Below are positions 6,295 to 13,475 of a stretch of 13,504 bases of DNA, in pieces. A model generated the notes under the pieces. That model saw only the letters and a list, made by a program, of their open reading frames with translations. It was not told where the DNA came from and did no database searches. The DNA is from Verrucomicrobiaceae bacterium UBA2429 (GTDB taxonomy: Bacteria > Verrucomicrobiota > Verrucomicrobiia > Verrucomicrobiales > Verrucomicrobiaceae). A program made the translations under genes and the position numbers. Within the stretch, counting starts at the first letter, position 1, and the number at the start of each line of letters is the position of its first letter. The stretch is from assembly GCA_002343505.1 (NCBI GenBank), contig DDQZ01000088.1, positions 1 to 13,504 on the forward strand, written 5' to 3'.

Positions 6295-8790
6295 ATGACG
6301 CATCCCTCCCGAATCAAAAAGCCACAAATCGCCCTCCTGGTCGCGCTCGCCGCCGCCTGCTCCGCAGTCACCGGACAAGCCGGGGAAGGCGGACTTGGAG
6401 TTCCAGGAATCGCAGAGCGCGAGATCGCGCGCCGCGCAGCCCGCATCGAAGATGCCAGACAGGCGATGGCAAAAGGCGATGAACTCTTTGCCCAGGGCAA
6501 ATATGAGGATGCCCTGGCCCAGTACCGCTCCGCGAAGGACACGCTGGACCAGCTTCCAAACGCTCCGTTCATCCAAGATTGGCGTGACCTGGCAAATTTG
6601 AAGTTCGCGGACTGCGCGGTGGTTGTCGCGCGTGAGAAGGCAAAAGTGGGCGATTACGCCGCCTCCCGAAAATTGCTCGAAGAAGCGCAACTGGCAGTCC
6701 CCGGCCACAAGGCCGCCGCGCTTTTTGCCAAGCAGATGAATGACCCTGATCGCTGGCCTCCCGCGCTGACCCCGCAGCATGTGGAGAATGTGTCCAAAGT
6801 CACGCAGCAGTTGACCCTTGCCAACAGTTCGATGGAAATCGGCAACTATGACGACGCCCTTGAGCAGTATGAGGACGTGCTCAGAATCGACCCTTACAAT
6901 ATCGCCGCACGACGAGGCATGGAGGCTGTCGAGCAAAAGCGCGCGCAGTATTTTGACGCCTCCCGCGATCATCAGCGCTCTCGCATGCTGAACATGGTTA
7001 ATGAGGCATGGGAGCACAAGCCGCCGGTTCGCGGCCTCAGAATTGACAGCCTGCAGACCGGGGGAGAGGAGCCCACGGTACATCTCACACGCAAAATGCA
7101 GCAGTTGATCTTCCCTTCTGTTCAATTTGCGGGCGCCAGCATTGAGGAGGCAGTGGAGTTCCTTCGAGTCAAAAGCAAGGATATTGATGTTGCTGAGACT
7201 GATCCGACCAAAAAGGGTGTGAACATCATCTTGAAAGCTGGTGACGCTCCGATCACCGCTTCCATCAGCCTGGATCTGCGTGATGTGCCCATGGTTGAAG
7301 CGCTGCGGTATGTCACAGAACTGGCCGGCATGAAATACAAAGTGGAGCCCTACGCTGTGCTCATCGTGCCAGTGTCCGACATCAGCGACAATCAATACAC
7401 GCGCATCTACAAGGTGAGGCCGGACTTCCTGAGCCTCGGAGGCACGGACGCCGCCGCGGCTCCCGCCGCCTCCGCAGACCCCTTTGCTGCTGGTAATGCA
7501 GGTGCTGCTCCAGCTTCGGGACTGCTGCAAAGAAAGACGGCGATTGAGATATTGAAGGCCCAGGGCATCCCTTTCCCTGAAGGCTCATCCGCCGTGTTCA
7601 ATCCGGTGACTTCCCAGTTGATCGTCAAAAACACCCAGCCCAACCTTGATCTTGTCGAGGCGTTTGTCGAAGCGTCCAAAACAGACGCGCCCAAGCAAAT
7701 CTACATCACCTCCAAATTCGTGGAAGTTTCCCAGAAGAACACCGATGAACTTGGATTTGACTGGCTGCTCGGCGGCTGGGGTGGCGAAGTCCTGGCGGGT
7801 GGCGGTACGGATGGCAACTCCGGGCTTAACACCAACACCATGGATTATCCGGTGACTTTCAATCCGCTCACCACTTTCGACCCTGTGACAGGTGCCGTTG
7901 TCAGCCGTGCAATTTCCCCCGTTTCGCGAGGATTGCGCACTGGATCCAGGGCTATCACCGGAAACGCGATTGACGCCACCATCGCGCAGGGAATCGGAGG
8001 CCAGATTGGTGCCACCGAAGCTCCAGGTGTGTTCAGTTTGGCGGGTGTCCTCACAGATCCGCAGTTCGGCGTCGTTATTCGCGCGCTTGCCCAGCGCAAA
8101 GGTGTGGACTTGATGAGCGCTCCAAGCGTGACCACCAAAGGCGGCCAGCGCGCCACGATCGAAGTCGTTCGCGAGTTCATCTATCCCACCGAGTTCGACC
8201 CGCCCCAGGTTCCGACCAACGTTGGTGGTGGTGGTGCTCTTGGGGCTCTTGGCGGCGGCACAACCACTATTCCGGTTACTCCTACCACCCCGACGGCCTT
8301 TGAAATGCGCCCGGTAGGTGTGCGCATGGAGGTGGATCCCACCGTAGGAGCGGACGGATATACAATTGATCTCAATCTTCTGCCTGAAGTGACAGAATTC
8401 GACGGCTTCATCAATTACGGCAGCCCGATTCTGAGCAATGGAGTAGTCCTGACCGAAAACATCATCAACCAGCCCGTGTTCTCCACTCGCAAAGTCACCA
8501 CGGCGGTCACTGTTTGGGATGGACAAACCGTGGTGCTGGGTGGCTTGATTCGTGAGGATGTGCAGGATGTCGAGGACAAGATTCCTCTCCTTGGTGATCT
8601 CCCCTGGGTGGGCCGCATGTTCAAATCTCAGGCCGAGGACCACTTTAAACGGAATCTCATGATTTTCGTGACCGCCAAACTCATTGACCCTGCCGGGCAA
8701 CCCATCAACACCAACCTTGGCGGAGGCGGCGCAGAAGGCATTGGTTCAGGGCCTAGCACCGACCTTTTGCCGCCAGTCACAGGTCTTTGA
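6295..8790 (+). CDS. secretin with N-terminal TPR region (Amuc_1098-like, PilQ/GspD family)
   Basis: This 831-residue protein forms the outer-membrane ring for pilus or substrate passage. It has a signal peptide (about 1-28, IALLVALAAACSAVTGQA). TPR-like helices occupy about 45-235, including AKGDELFAQGKYEDALAQYR (59-78) and MEIGNYDDALEQYEDVLRID (180-199). An STN/N0-like segment follows (about 265-360: SISLDLRDVPMVEALRYV), then an Ala/Gly/Pro linker (383-408), a secretin N-domain (SQLIVKNTQPNLDLVEAFVE, 440-459) and the beta-barrel core (about 465-796). The core ends in VWDGQTVVLGGLI (740-752) and DKIPLLGDLPWVGRMF (761-776), diagnostic of secretins. A Gly/Thr/Pro-rich stretch (643-667) probably lies in the gate or lip. 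It follows the Amuc_1099-like connector, which should dock onto its N0 domain. By eye, codon use is less GC-biased than in rho or rnd. Confidence 0.95.
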   Translation: MTHPSRIKKPQIALLVALAAACSAVTGQAGEGGLGVPGIAEREIARRAARIEDARQAMAKGDELFAQGKYEDALAQYRSAKDTLDQLPNAPFIQDWRDLANLKFADCAVVVAREKAKVGDYAASRKLLEEAQLAVPGHKAAALFAKQMNDPDRWPPALTPQHVENVSKVTQQLTLANSSMEIGNYDDALEQYEDVLRIDPYNIAARRGMEAVEQKRAQYFDASRDHQRSRMLNMVNEAWEHKPPVRGLRIDSLQTGGEEPTVHLTRKMQQLIFPSVQFAGASIEEAVEFLRVKSKDIDVAETDPTKKGVNIILKAGDAPITASISLDLRDVPMVEALRYVTELAGMKYKVEPYAVLIVPVSDISDNQYTRIYKVRPDFLSLGGTDAAAAPAASADPFAAGNAGAAPASGLLQRKTAIEILKAQGIPFPEGSSAVFNPVTSQLIVKNTQPNLDLVEAFVEASKTDAPKQIYITSKFVEVSQKNTDELGFDWLLGGWGGEVLAGGGTDGNSGLNTNTMDYPVTFNPLTTFDPVTGAVVSRAISPVSRGLRTGSRAITGNAIDATIAQGIGGQIGATEAPGVFSLAGVLTDPQFGVVIRALAQRKGVDLMSAPSVTTKGGQRATIEVVREFIYPTEFDPPQVPTNVGGGGALGALGGGTTTIPVTPTTPTAFEMRPVGVRMEVDPTVGADGYTIDLNLLPEVTEFDGFINYGSPILSNGVVLTENIINQPVFSTRKVTTAVTVWDGQTVVLGGLIREDVQDVEDKIPLLGDLPWVGRMFKSQAEDHFKRNLMIFVTAKLIDPAGQPINTNLGGGGAEGIGSGPSTDLLPPVTGL

Positions 8791-8809
8791 TTTCATAGTT
8801 TGACCAGAT

Positions 8810-8848
8810 CAGGCAGGCGCCCCCCCCGGACGCCTGCCTGTTTTTTTT
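8810..8848 (+). terminator. strong intrinsic terminator after the secretin gene
   Basis: CAGGCAGGCG (8810-8819) pairs perfectly with CGCCTGCCTG (8831-8840). After one mismatch, two more C-G pairs extend the stem into the C-rich loop. Eight consecutive T residues (8841-8848) follow directly. This is a textbook Rho-independent terminator and should end transcripts from the pilus locus. It finishes only 15 bases before the coaE ATG, leaving no room downstream of it for a normal coaE promoter. Confidence 0.93.
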
Positions 8849-8863
8849 AATCGTTGACTTACC

Positions 8864-9475
8864 ATGAAAACCTGGGTCATCACCGGCGGAATGGGCTGCG
8901 GAAAGACCTTTTTTCTGGATGTGCTGTTTCGCTCAGTGGAGGAGAAGGTGGAGGTGTTCTCGGCGGACGCCGAGGTCCGGCGGCTGATGAGTTTGCCGGA
9001 AACCCTGCAAAGCATCCTGGAGGTCTTCGGCCCGGAGGCTGTTATTCAGGAGGCTGGGGCAGACAAGGTTAATCGCGACTGGCTGCGCGGGCTGGTTTTC
9101 TCAGATCCCTCGCACCGGTCCAGCCTGGAAGCGCTGCTTCATCCCGGTGTCCTGTCCTCCCTGGAAAAGCGGCGGCGGGAGGCGCGCGTGGCTGGCGTCA
9201 ATCTTTTCCTTGCGGAGGTGCCTTTGCACTATGAGATTCAATCCACAGTATCAGCGGACTTGGTCATCGTTGTGGCTTCCAGCCGCGCGGTCCAGGTGAG
9301 GCGGTTGATGGAAACCCGGGGTCTCGACCAATCAATCATCGAAAAGATGTTGAGCGCCCAGTTGCCCATCGAAGCCAAAGTGGAGAAGGCGGACGTGGTC
9401 ATCTGGAATGATGGCCGCCCCGCCGCCCTCGAAGCCCAGGCGCTGACGCTGGCAAGACAGATCCGGCACGAATGA
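8864..9475 (+). CDS. coaE: dephospho-CoA kinase
   Basis: CoaE phosphorylates dephospho-CoA with ATP in the last step of cytoplasmic coenzyme A synthesis. The 203-residue length is normal. The P-loop is TGGMGCGKT (7-15). Asp35 in SADAEVRRL stands where the family has its DAD motif. NRDWLRGLVFSDP matches the usual DR..L...VF block, and HPGV matches the conserved HP.V. EVPLHYE stands in place of the common DVPLLFE, and KADVVIWNDG matches the C-terminal AD.vi.N.G. The substrate motifs are slightly divergent, but the catalytic elements are present. The ATG at 8864 lies immediately before the P-loop strand, fixing the start. The stop overlaps rho by ATGA. Transcription must come from upstream of the terminator, by read-through or from a promoter within the secretin gene end. 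Confidence 0.93.
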   Translation: MKTWVITGGMGCGKTFFLDVLFRSVEEKVEVFSADAEVRRLMSLPETLQSILEVFGPEAVIQEAGADKVNRDWLRGLVFSDPSHRSSLEALLHPGVLSSLEKRRREARVAGVNLFLAEVPLHYEIQSTVSADLVIVVASSRAVQVRRLMETRGLDQSIIEKMLSAQLPIEAKVEKADVVIWNDGRPAALEAQALTLARQIRHE

Positions 9476-10959
9476 ATCCCATCGAAACCACCCCACCTCC
9501 GCTTGTTCCCTCCGAACCTGCCGGGACCGCTTCGGAGGCGGCCCCCCGCACATTGGCGCCCGCCGTGGATGGAGAACCAGCGGCCGAAGCCACGGAGGCA
9601 TCGGAGCAGCCGCAGCCTTCCGAAACTGCTCCAGCAGAGCCGGGAGGCGGCCAGTCTCCCGTGGAGAAGCAGTCCCCCGCCGCCGAGCCTCCATTCCCTG
9701 TCGAAATCTCCCTCAACGACGCGCAGGAGATGCCGTTGTCCGCGCTGCAGGAGCTCGCCTCCAGTGTCGGCTTCCGGCTCAATGCCAGCCGCACCAAGCA
9801 CCAGCTCATTTACGACCTGCTGTCCTGGATGGCCGACCACCGCACCCGCGTCAAAGTTGACGGCATCCTCGAAATCGGAGCGGACAACTACGGGCTGATA
9901 CGTTACCCGAAGTACAGTTTCGCCCCGCTGCCCGAGGATGTTTTCATCCCGCTGTTCCTGGTGCGCAAATTCCAGCTCCGTCCCGGCAACCGCATCACCG
10001 GCTTTGCGCGCGCGCCCAAGGACAGGGACAAGTACCTGGCCATTGACCGCATCCTGGAGATAGACGGCATACCCGTCGAAACCTGGGAGCCGCCCGTGCA
10101 TTTCGACAAGCTCACGGCCATGTTCCCCAACCAGCGGATCATCCTCGAGACAGGGAAGACCTCCCCTCCATCCGCGCGCATCCTTGATCTCGTGGCGCCC
10201 CTCGGCAAAGGCCAGCGCGGCCTCATCAACGCCTCCCCGCGCTCCGGCAAGACGATGCTGCTCAAGGACATCGCCAAATCCATCGTCAAGAACCACAAGG
10301 AGGTCACCCTCATCATCCTCCTGCTCGACGAGCGCCCCGAGGAGGTCACCGACTTCGAGGAGTCCGTCAGCGGCTGCGAGATCTACAGCTCCACCTTTGA
10401 CGAAAGCCCCAAGCGCCACGCCCAGCTCGCCGAGATCGTCCGCGAGCGCGCCTGCCGCCTCGTCGAGCAGAAAAAGGACGTCGTCATCCTGCTCGACTCC
10501 CTCACACGCCTCGCACGCGGCTACAACGCCAACGCCGGCGGCAAGGGCCGCACCATGTCCGGCGGCATGGACTCCAAGGCGCTGGCCAGGCCGAAGAAAT
10601 TCTTCGGCGCCGCGCGCAACGTCGAGGAGGGCGGCAGCCTCACCATCATCGCCTCCGCCCTTGTCGAGACCGAGAGCCGCATGGACGAGCTCATCTTTGA
10701 GGAGTTCAAAGGCACCGGAAACATGGAGGCCACCCTGGATCGCGAGATCTCCGAGCGGCGCATCTTCCCCGCCCTGCATGTGCTCAAATCCGGCACCCGC
10801 CGCGACGACCTGCTCTATCATCCCGAGGAGTTCCGCCGCGTCAGCGCCATCCGCAAGCAGCTCGCCCAGCTCCCCGCCGTGGACGCCCTCGAGCTCCTCC
10901 TGCGCAACATCGCCCGCACCAGCAACAACGCCGAAATCCTGCTCACTGGACTGAAATGA
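9472..10959 (+). CDS. rho: transcription termination factor Rho
   Basis: Rho is a hexameric RNA-dependent ATPase/translocase that ends transcription. This one has 495 residues, longer than the about 420 of E. coli Rho because of an N-terminal Pro/Ala/Glu-rich tail (1-75) that looks disordered. A Rho_N helical domain follows (about 80-122), then the cold-shock-like RNA-binding domain (127-205), then the ATPase core: [16 protein letters not shown] (249-264), Walker [18 protein letters not shown] (280-296), [11 protein letters not shown] (342-352), [20 protein letters not shown] (364-383), [15 protein letters not shown] (410-424) and SGTRRDDLL (440-448). Two places differ from E. coli: the RNP1 segment is NYGLIR (139-144) in place of GFGFLR, and the P-loop carries PRSGKT in place of PKAGKT. 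It overlaps coaE and rnd by ATGA at each end, so it sits in a tight operon. Confidence 0.97.
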   Translation: MNPIETTPPPLVPSEPAGTASEAAPRTLAPAVDGEPAAEATEASEQPQPSETAPAEPGGGQSPVEKQSPAAEPPFPVEISLNDAQEMPLSALQELASSVGFRLNASRTKHQLIYDLLSWMADHRTRVKVDGILEIGADNYGLIRYPKYSFAPLPEDVFIPLFLVRKFQLRPGNRITGFARAPKDRDKYLAIDRILEIDGIPVETWEPPVHFDKLTAMFPNQRIILETGKTSPPSARILDLVAPLGKGQRGLINASPRSGKTMLLKDIAKSIVKNHKEVTLIILLLDERPEEVTDFEESVSGCEIYSSTFDESPKRHAQLAEIVRERACRLVEQKKDVVILLDSLTRLARGYNANAGGKGRTMSGGMDSKALARPKKFFGAARNVEEGGSLTIIASALVETESRMDELIFEEFKGTGNMEATLDREISERRIFPALHVLKSGTRRDDLLYHPEEFRRVSAIRKQLAQLPAVDALELLLRNIARTSNNAEILLTGLK

Positions 10960-12113
10960 GCGACGCTCCCCCAGCAGCCCCCCCCGAAGTCGCGCCGGGG
11001 GATTATGTCTTCATCCACCAGCCCGGCGAGCTTGCCCGCTGGATCGCCGAGACCGAGCGCCACATGGAAGCGCTCGGCGAGGAGCGCTGCTGCCTCGACA
11101 CCGAGGCCGACTCCCTCCACCACTATCATGAAAAGCTCTGCCTGCTCCAGGTGGCGTGCGCGGGCCGCTTCGCCCTCGTGGACCCGCTCGCCATCCCCGA
11201 TATGAGCGGGCTGCTCGCGCTGCTGGACCGCCACGAGCTCTGGTTTCACGGCTCCGACTATGATCTGACCATGCTCCGCCGCACCTACGGCTGGGAGCCG
11301 CGCGTCGTGCGCGACACCCAGATCGCCGCGCGCCTCGCCGGTTTCCGCCAGTTCGGCCTCGCCGCCCTCATCCACTCCGTCTTCGGCGTCCAGCTCTCCA
11401 AAGCCTCCCAAAAAGCCGACTGGAGCCGCCGCCCCCTCCCCGTCCACATGATGGACTACGCCGTGGACGACGTGCGCTACCTCATCCCCCTCGCCGACCA
11501 CCTCATGCGCATTCTCAGGGAGAAAAACCGCGTCGCATGGTTCGAGGAAAGCTGCCGCGACTTGCAGGTGGACGTGGCCGCGCGCGGCGCGGAGGCCAGG
11601 GAGGATCCCTGGCGCGTCCAGGGCAGCGGCAGGCTCCACCCCAAAGGCCTCGCCATCCTCAAAGCCATGTGGGAGTGGCGCGAGGGCATCGCCCGCGAGC
11701 GCGACATCCCCTGCTACCGCATCATGTCGAACAAGCAAATGGTCGCCTACGCCGAGACCTTCGAGGCCGGCGGCGTCATGAATCCGCCCGCAGGCTGGCG
11801 CCCGCGCTGGAAAAAAGAGTTCCACGACCTCGTCGCCTCCGTCTTCCGCGAAGGCCAGGGCGCCTGGCCCCAGCGCGTGAAAAAGCCCAAGGCCCGCCTC
11901 ACCGACCCCCAGCGCGAGCACATAGACCGCCTCTGCGCCCACCGGGACAAAATCGCCGCCGGGCTCGACATCGAGGGCAGCCTGCTCGGCTCCCGCGGCA
12001 CCCTCGAGAGCCTCGTCATCACCGGCCGGGACGCCGTCCTCATGGAATGGCAGCGGCAGTTGCTCGCGGACGGGTTGAAAATGCCCGGCCCGCCGCCCGG
12101 CACCCTCCTCTGA
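10956..12113 (+). CDS. rnd: ribonuclease D
   Basis: RNase D is a DEDDy-type 3'-5' exoribonuclease that trims the 3' ends of tRNA precursors and other small RNAs in the cytoplasm. The 385-residue length matches the family. Catalytic residues are visible: Asp48 and Glu50 in LDTEADSLHHY, an Asp in HGSDYDL (101 or 103), and Tyr168 with Asp172 in YAVDDVRYL. An HRDC domain follows at about 228-300 (LAILKAMWEWREGIARERD, then NKQMVAYA), and a second, weaker HRDC-like segment may lie at about 315-378. The ATG overlaps the rho stop (ATGA), implying coupled translation. A partial tRNA gene lies about 1.4 kb downstream but nothing ties the two together. The C-terminal tail is Pro/Gly-rich. Confidence 0.93.
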   Translation: MSDAPPAAPPEVAPGDYVFIHQPGELARWIAETERHMEALGEERCCLDTEADSLHHYHEKLCLLQVACAGRFALVDPLAIPDMSGLLALLDRHELWFHGSDYDLTMLRRTYGWEPRVVRDTQIAARLAGFRQFGLAALIHSVFGVQLSKASQKADWSRRPLPVHMMDYAVDDVRYLIPLADHLMRILREKNRVAWFEESCRDLQVDVAARGAEAREDPWRVQGSGRLHPKGLAILKAMWEWREGIARERDIPCYRIMSNKQMVAYAETFEAGGVMNPPAGWRPRWKKEFHDLVASVFREGQGAWPQRVKKPKARLTDPQREHIDRLCAHRDKIAAGLDIEGSLLGSRGTLESLVITGRDAVLMEWQRQLLADGLKMPGPPPGTLL

Positions 12114-12131
12114 CCCGCGCGGCCGCGCGGG
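12114..12131. repeat. perfect 18-bp palindrome between convergent genes
   Basis: CCCGCGCGGCCGCGCGGG reads the same on both strands. It begins directly after the rnd stop codon and ends 8 bases before the stop of the convergent small membrane gene. In RNA it could fold into a very GC-rich hairpin with a small loop on either strand. No T-run follows on either side, so it is not a standard intrinsic terminator. It may aid two-way termination or protect 3' ends, or it may be chance in very GC-rich DNA. Confidence 0.45.
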
Positions 12132-12139
12132 CCTGGCGC

Positions 12140-12397
12140 TCAGCCCTGCTCGCCGTCCTTCTCATCCACCAGGCCCGGCACCGGGCGCGCCTTGTCCGCG
12201 TAGCGGTCGAAGCGGTTCGACAGGATCAGCAGCGTCGGCGCCCACAGGCCTATGAAAATGCCGAAGCGCTCCGCGTGCGCCTGCTGCTCCGGCCCCTCCC
12301 CGCTCAGGAACCACCAGATCCAGATCGAAAGCAGGATCGAAAGAATGCCGGCCTGGAAACAGACCGTGCTCAGCGTGCGGCAGATGGAAGGATTCAT
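12140..12397 (-). CDS. small two-helix membrane protein of unknown function
   Basis: This 85-residue protein has two hydrophobic segments, about 14-31 (FQAGILSILLSIWIWWFL) and 46-60 (FGIFIGLWAPTLLIL). A short polar loop (EGPEQQAHAER) and a charged C-terminus (SNRFDRYADKARPVPG...) make it look like a genuine inner-membrane protein. I have an impression that short proteins with an ERFGxFxGLWAPT-type core recur in environmental bacteria, but I cannot name a family or function. It is convergent with rnd and divergent from the MBL-fold gene, so it is probably transcribed alone. Overlapping open frames on the other strands have low-complexity Arg/Pro-rich products and look like shadows. No Shine-Dalgarno is evident at its ATG. 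Confidence 0.75.
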   Translation of the reverse strand: MNPSICRTLSTVCFQAGILSILLSIWIWWFLSGEGPEQQAHAERFGIFIGLWAPTLLILSNRFDRYADKARPVPGLVDEKDGEQG

Positions 12398-12574
12398 GGC
12401 AGCCCATTAAACGGACCACCCGGCCCCGCCGCAAGCCCCCGCCAAGCCCCGCCCCGTGAAAGCCAAAAAGCGCGCACCCCGGCAGCCCGGCAGCGCGGCC
12501 GGCCCCCGCGCCCGCGCCCGCGAAACCCGCGCCGCGCCCTTGCCAGACGCGCCCCCGCCGCTAAGAAAGAGCGC

Positions 12575-13426
12575 ATGGTACGACTCACCGTCCTCGGCAG
12601 CGGCAGCTCCGGCAACTCCGCCCTCATCACCACGGGCCGCGCCACCCTGCTCATAGACGCCGGCTTGAGCGCGAAGCAAATCCAGGTCCGCCTCGAAGCC
12701 GCCGGCCACACCCTCGACCAGCTCGACGGCATCCTCCTCACCCACGAGCACCAGGACCACACCGGCGCGCTCGAAGTCCTCAGCGGCAGACTCCCACTCC
12801 GCCTCTACTGCACCCCCCTCACCCAGGAGCACCTGCTCGGCACCCTCAAATTCCGCTCCCCCCCCGCCTGGAAGCTCATCTCCACCGGCAGCCCCTTCGA
12901 AGTCCGGGACCTCCGCATCGAGAGCTTCCCCGTCCCGCATGACGCCGTGGACCCCGTCGGCTACGTCATCGCCGACGAGGAGTCCCGCCTCGGCGTCCTG
13001 AGCGACGTCGGCTTCGTCACCAACCTCATCAAAGACCGCCTGCGCGGGTCCGACAGCCTCTTCGTCGAGGCCAACTACGACACCCAGCTCATCGAAGCCG
13101 ACACCAAGCGCCCCTGGGCCACCAAGCAGCGCATCATGTCCCGCCACGGCCACCTCTCCAACGACCAGGCCGCCGAGCTCGTCGAAGCCCTCGCCCACCC
13201 CGGCCTCCGCCACGTCATCCTCGGCCACCTCAGCGACGACTGCAACGACCCCGCCCGCGCCATCCGGCGCATCCAGGAGCCCCTCCACCGCCTCGGCATC
13301 AAAGACACCCGCGTCCTCTGCGCCGAGCGCCGCGCCTGCACCGAGACCCTCGAAGTCGCCCACCGCCGCCAGGTCCACGCCCCCGCCCCGGACCCCGCCG
13401 CCGCCGAGCAGATGCGCCTCTTGTAA
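12575..13426 (+). CDS. metallo-beta-lactamase-fold hydrolase, YycJ/WalJ type
   Basis: This 283-residue cytoplasmic MBL-fold protein is probably a nuclease-like hydrolase of the YycJ/WalJ group. It begins with the hallmark VLGSGSSGNSALI (6-18) and has the two-metal signature THEHQDHTGA (56-65; His57, His59, Asp61, His62). Further ligands are plausible at His122 (VPHDAVDP), Asp144 (LSDVGFV) and His218 (LGHLSDDCNDP), with SRHGHLSN (189-196) also typical. Length is close to that of the family. The frame is open far upstream only because the DNA is GC-rich; the ATG at 12575 sits exactly at the first domain strand and has a purine-rich AAGAAAGAG before it. The C-terminal tail (264-283) is Pro/Ala-rich and low-complexity. 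The family is usually linked with DNA repair or cell-wall regulation in Firmicutes; its role here is not evident. Confidence 0.93.
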   Translation: MVRLTVLGSGSSGNSALITTGRATLLIDAGLSAKQIQVRLEAAGHTLDQLDGILLTHEHQDHTGALEVLSGRLPLRLYCTPLTQEHLLGTLKFRSPPAWKLISTGSPFEVRDLRIESFPVPHDAVDPVGYVIADEESRLGVLSDVGFVTNLIKDRLRGSDSLFVEANYDTQLIEADTKRPWATKQRIMSRHGHLSNDQAAELVEALAHPGLRHVILGHLSDDCNDPARAIRRIQEPLHRLGIKDTRVLCAERRACTETLEVAHRRQVHAPAPDPAAAEQMRLL

Positions 13427-13453
13427 AAAGCGCCCCGCCCGCGCCGGTGCAGG

Positions 13454-13471
13454 CGCATTCGCCAGAATGCG
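13454..13471. repeat. inverted repeat between the MBL gene and the tRNA fragment
   Basis: CGCATTC (13454-13460) and GAATGCG (13465-13471) pair perfectly around a GCCA loop. The repeat lies 27 bases after the MBL-gene stop and only 4 bases beyond the tRNA 3' end. It could act as a terminator stem for either convergent transcript. T residues follow only far off, in the CTTTTTAC run on the minus strand at about 13426-13433, so the call is tentative. Confidence 0.4.
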
Positions 13472-13475
13472 GGCT

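Noticed and set aside
7435..7520. Possible frameshift or insertion in the secretin around the Ala/Pro/Gly-rich stretch
   Set aside because: The frame stays open and the secretin N-domain resumes intact after it. It is a natural flexible linker.
9238..10821. 527-codon open frame on the minus strand opposite coaE and rho
   Set aside because: It lies opposite two unmistakable conserved genes, has no recognisable domain and is Gly/Ala/Val-rich in the usual shadow manner.
12509..12530. Short GCCCGC-type tandem repeat
   Set aside because: About three copies of a six-base unit in extremely GC-rich DNA; this is low complexity rather than a functional repeat.
11537..12574. Long upstream extension of the MBL-fold frame
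   Set aside because: The extra residues overlap rnd and the small membrane gene and are Arg/Pro-rich. The domain starts exactly at 12575.
12456..12656. GTG-started, Lys/Arg/Pro/Ala-rich 66-codon frame before the MBL gene, resembling a small basic DNA-binding protein
   Set aside because: It overlaps the MBL gene by about 80 bases, has no real motif beyond base composition, and similar frames arise readily in such GC-rich DNA.
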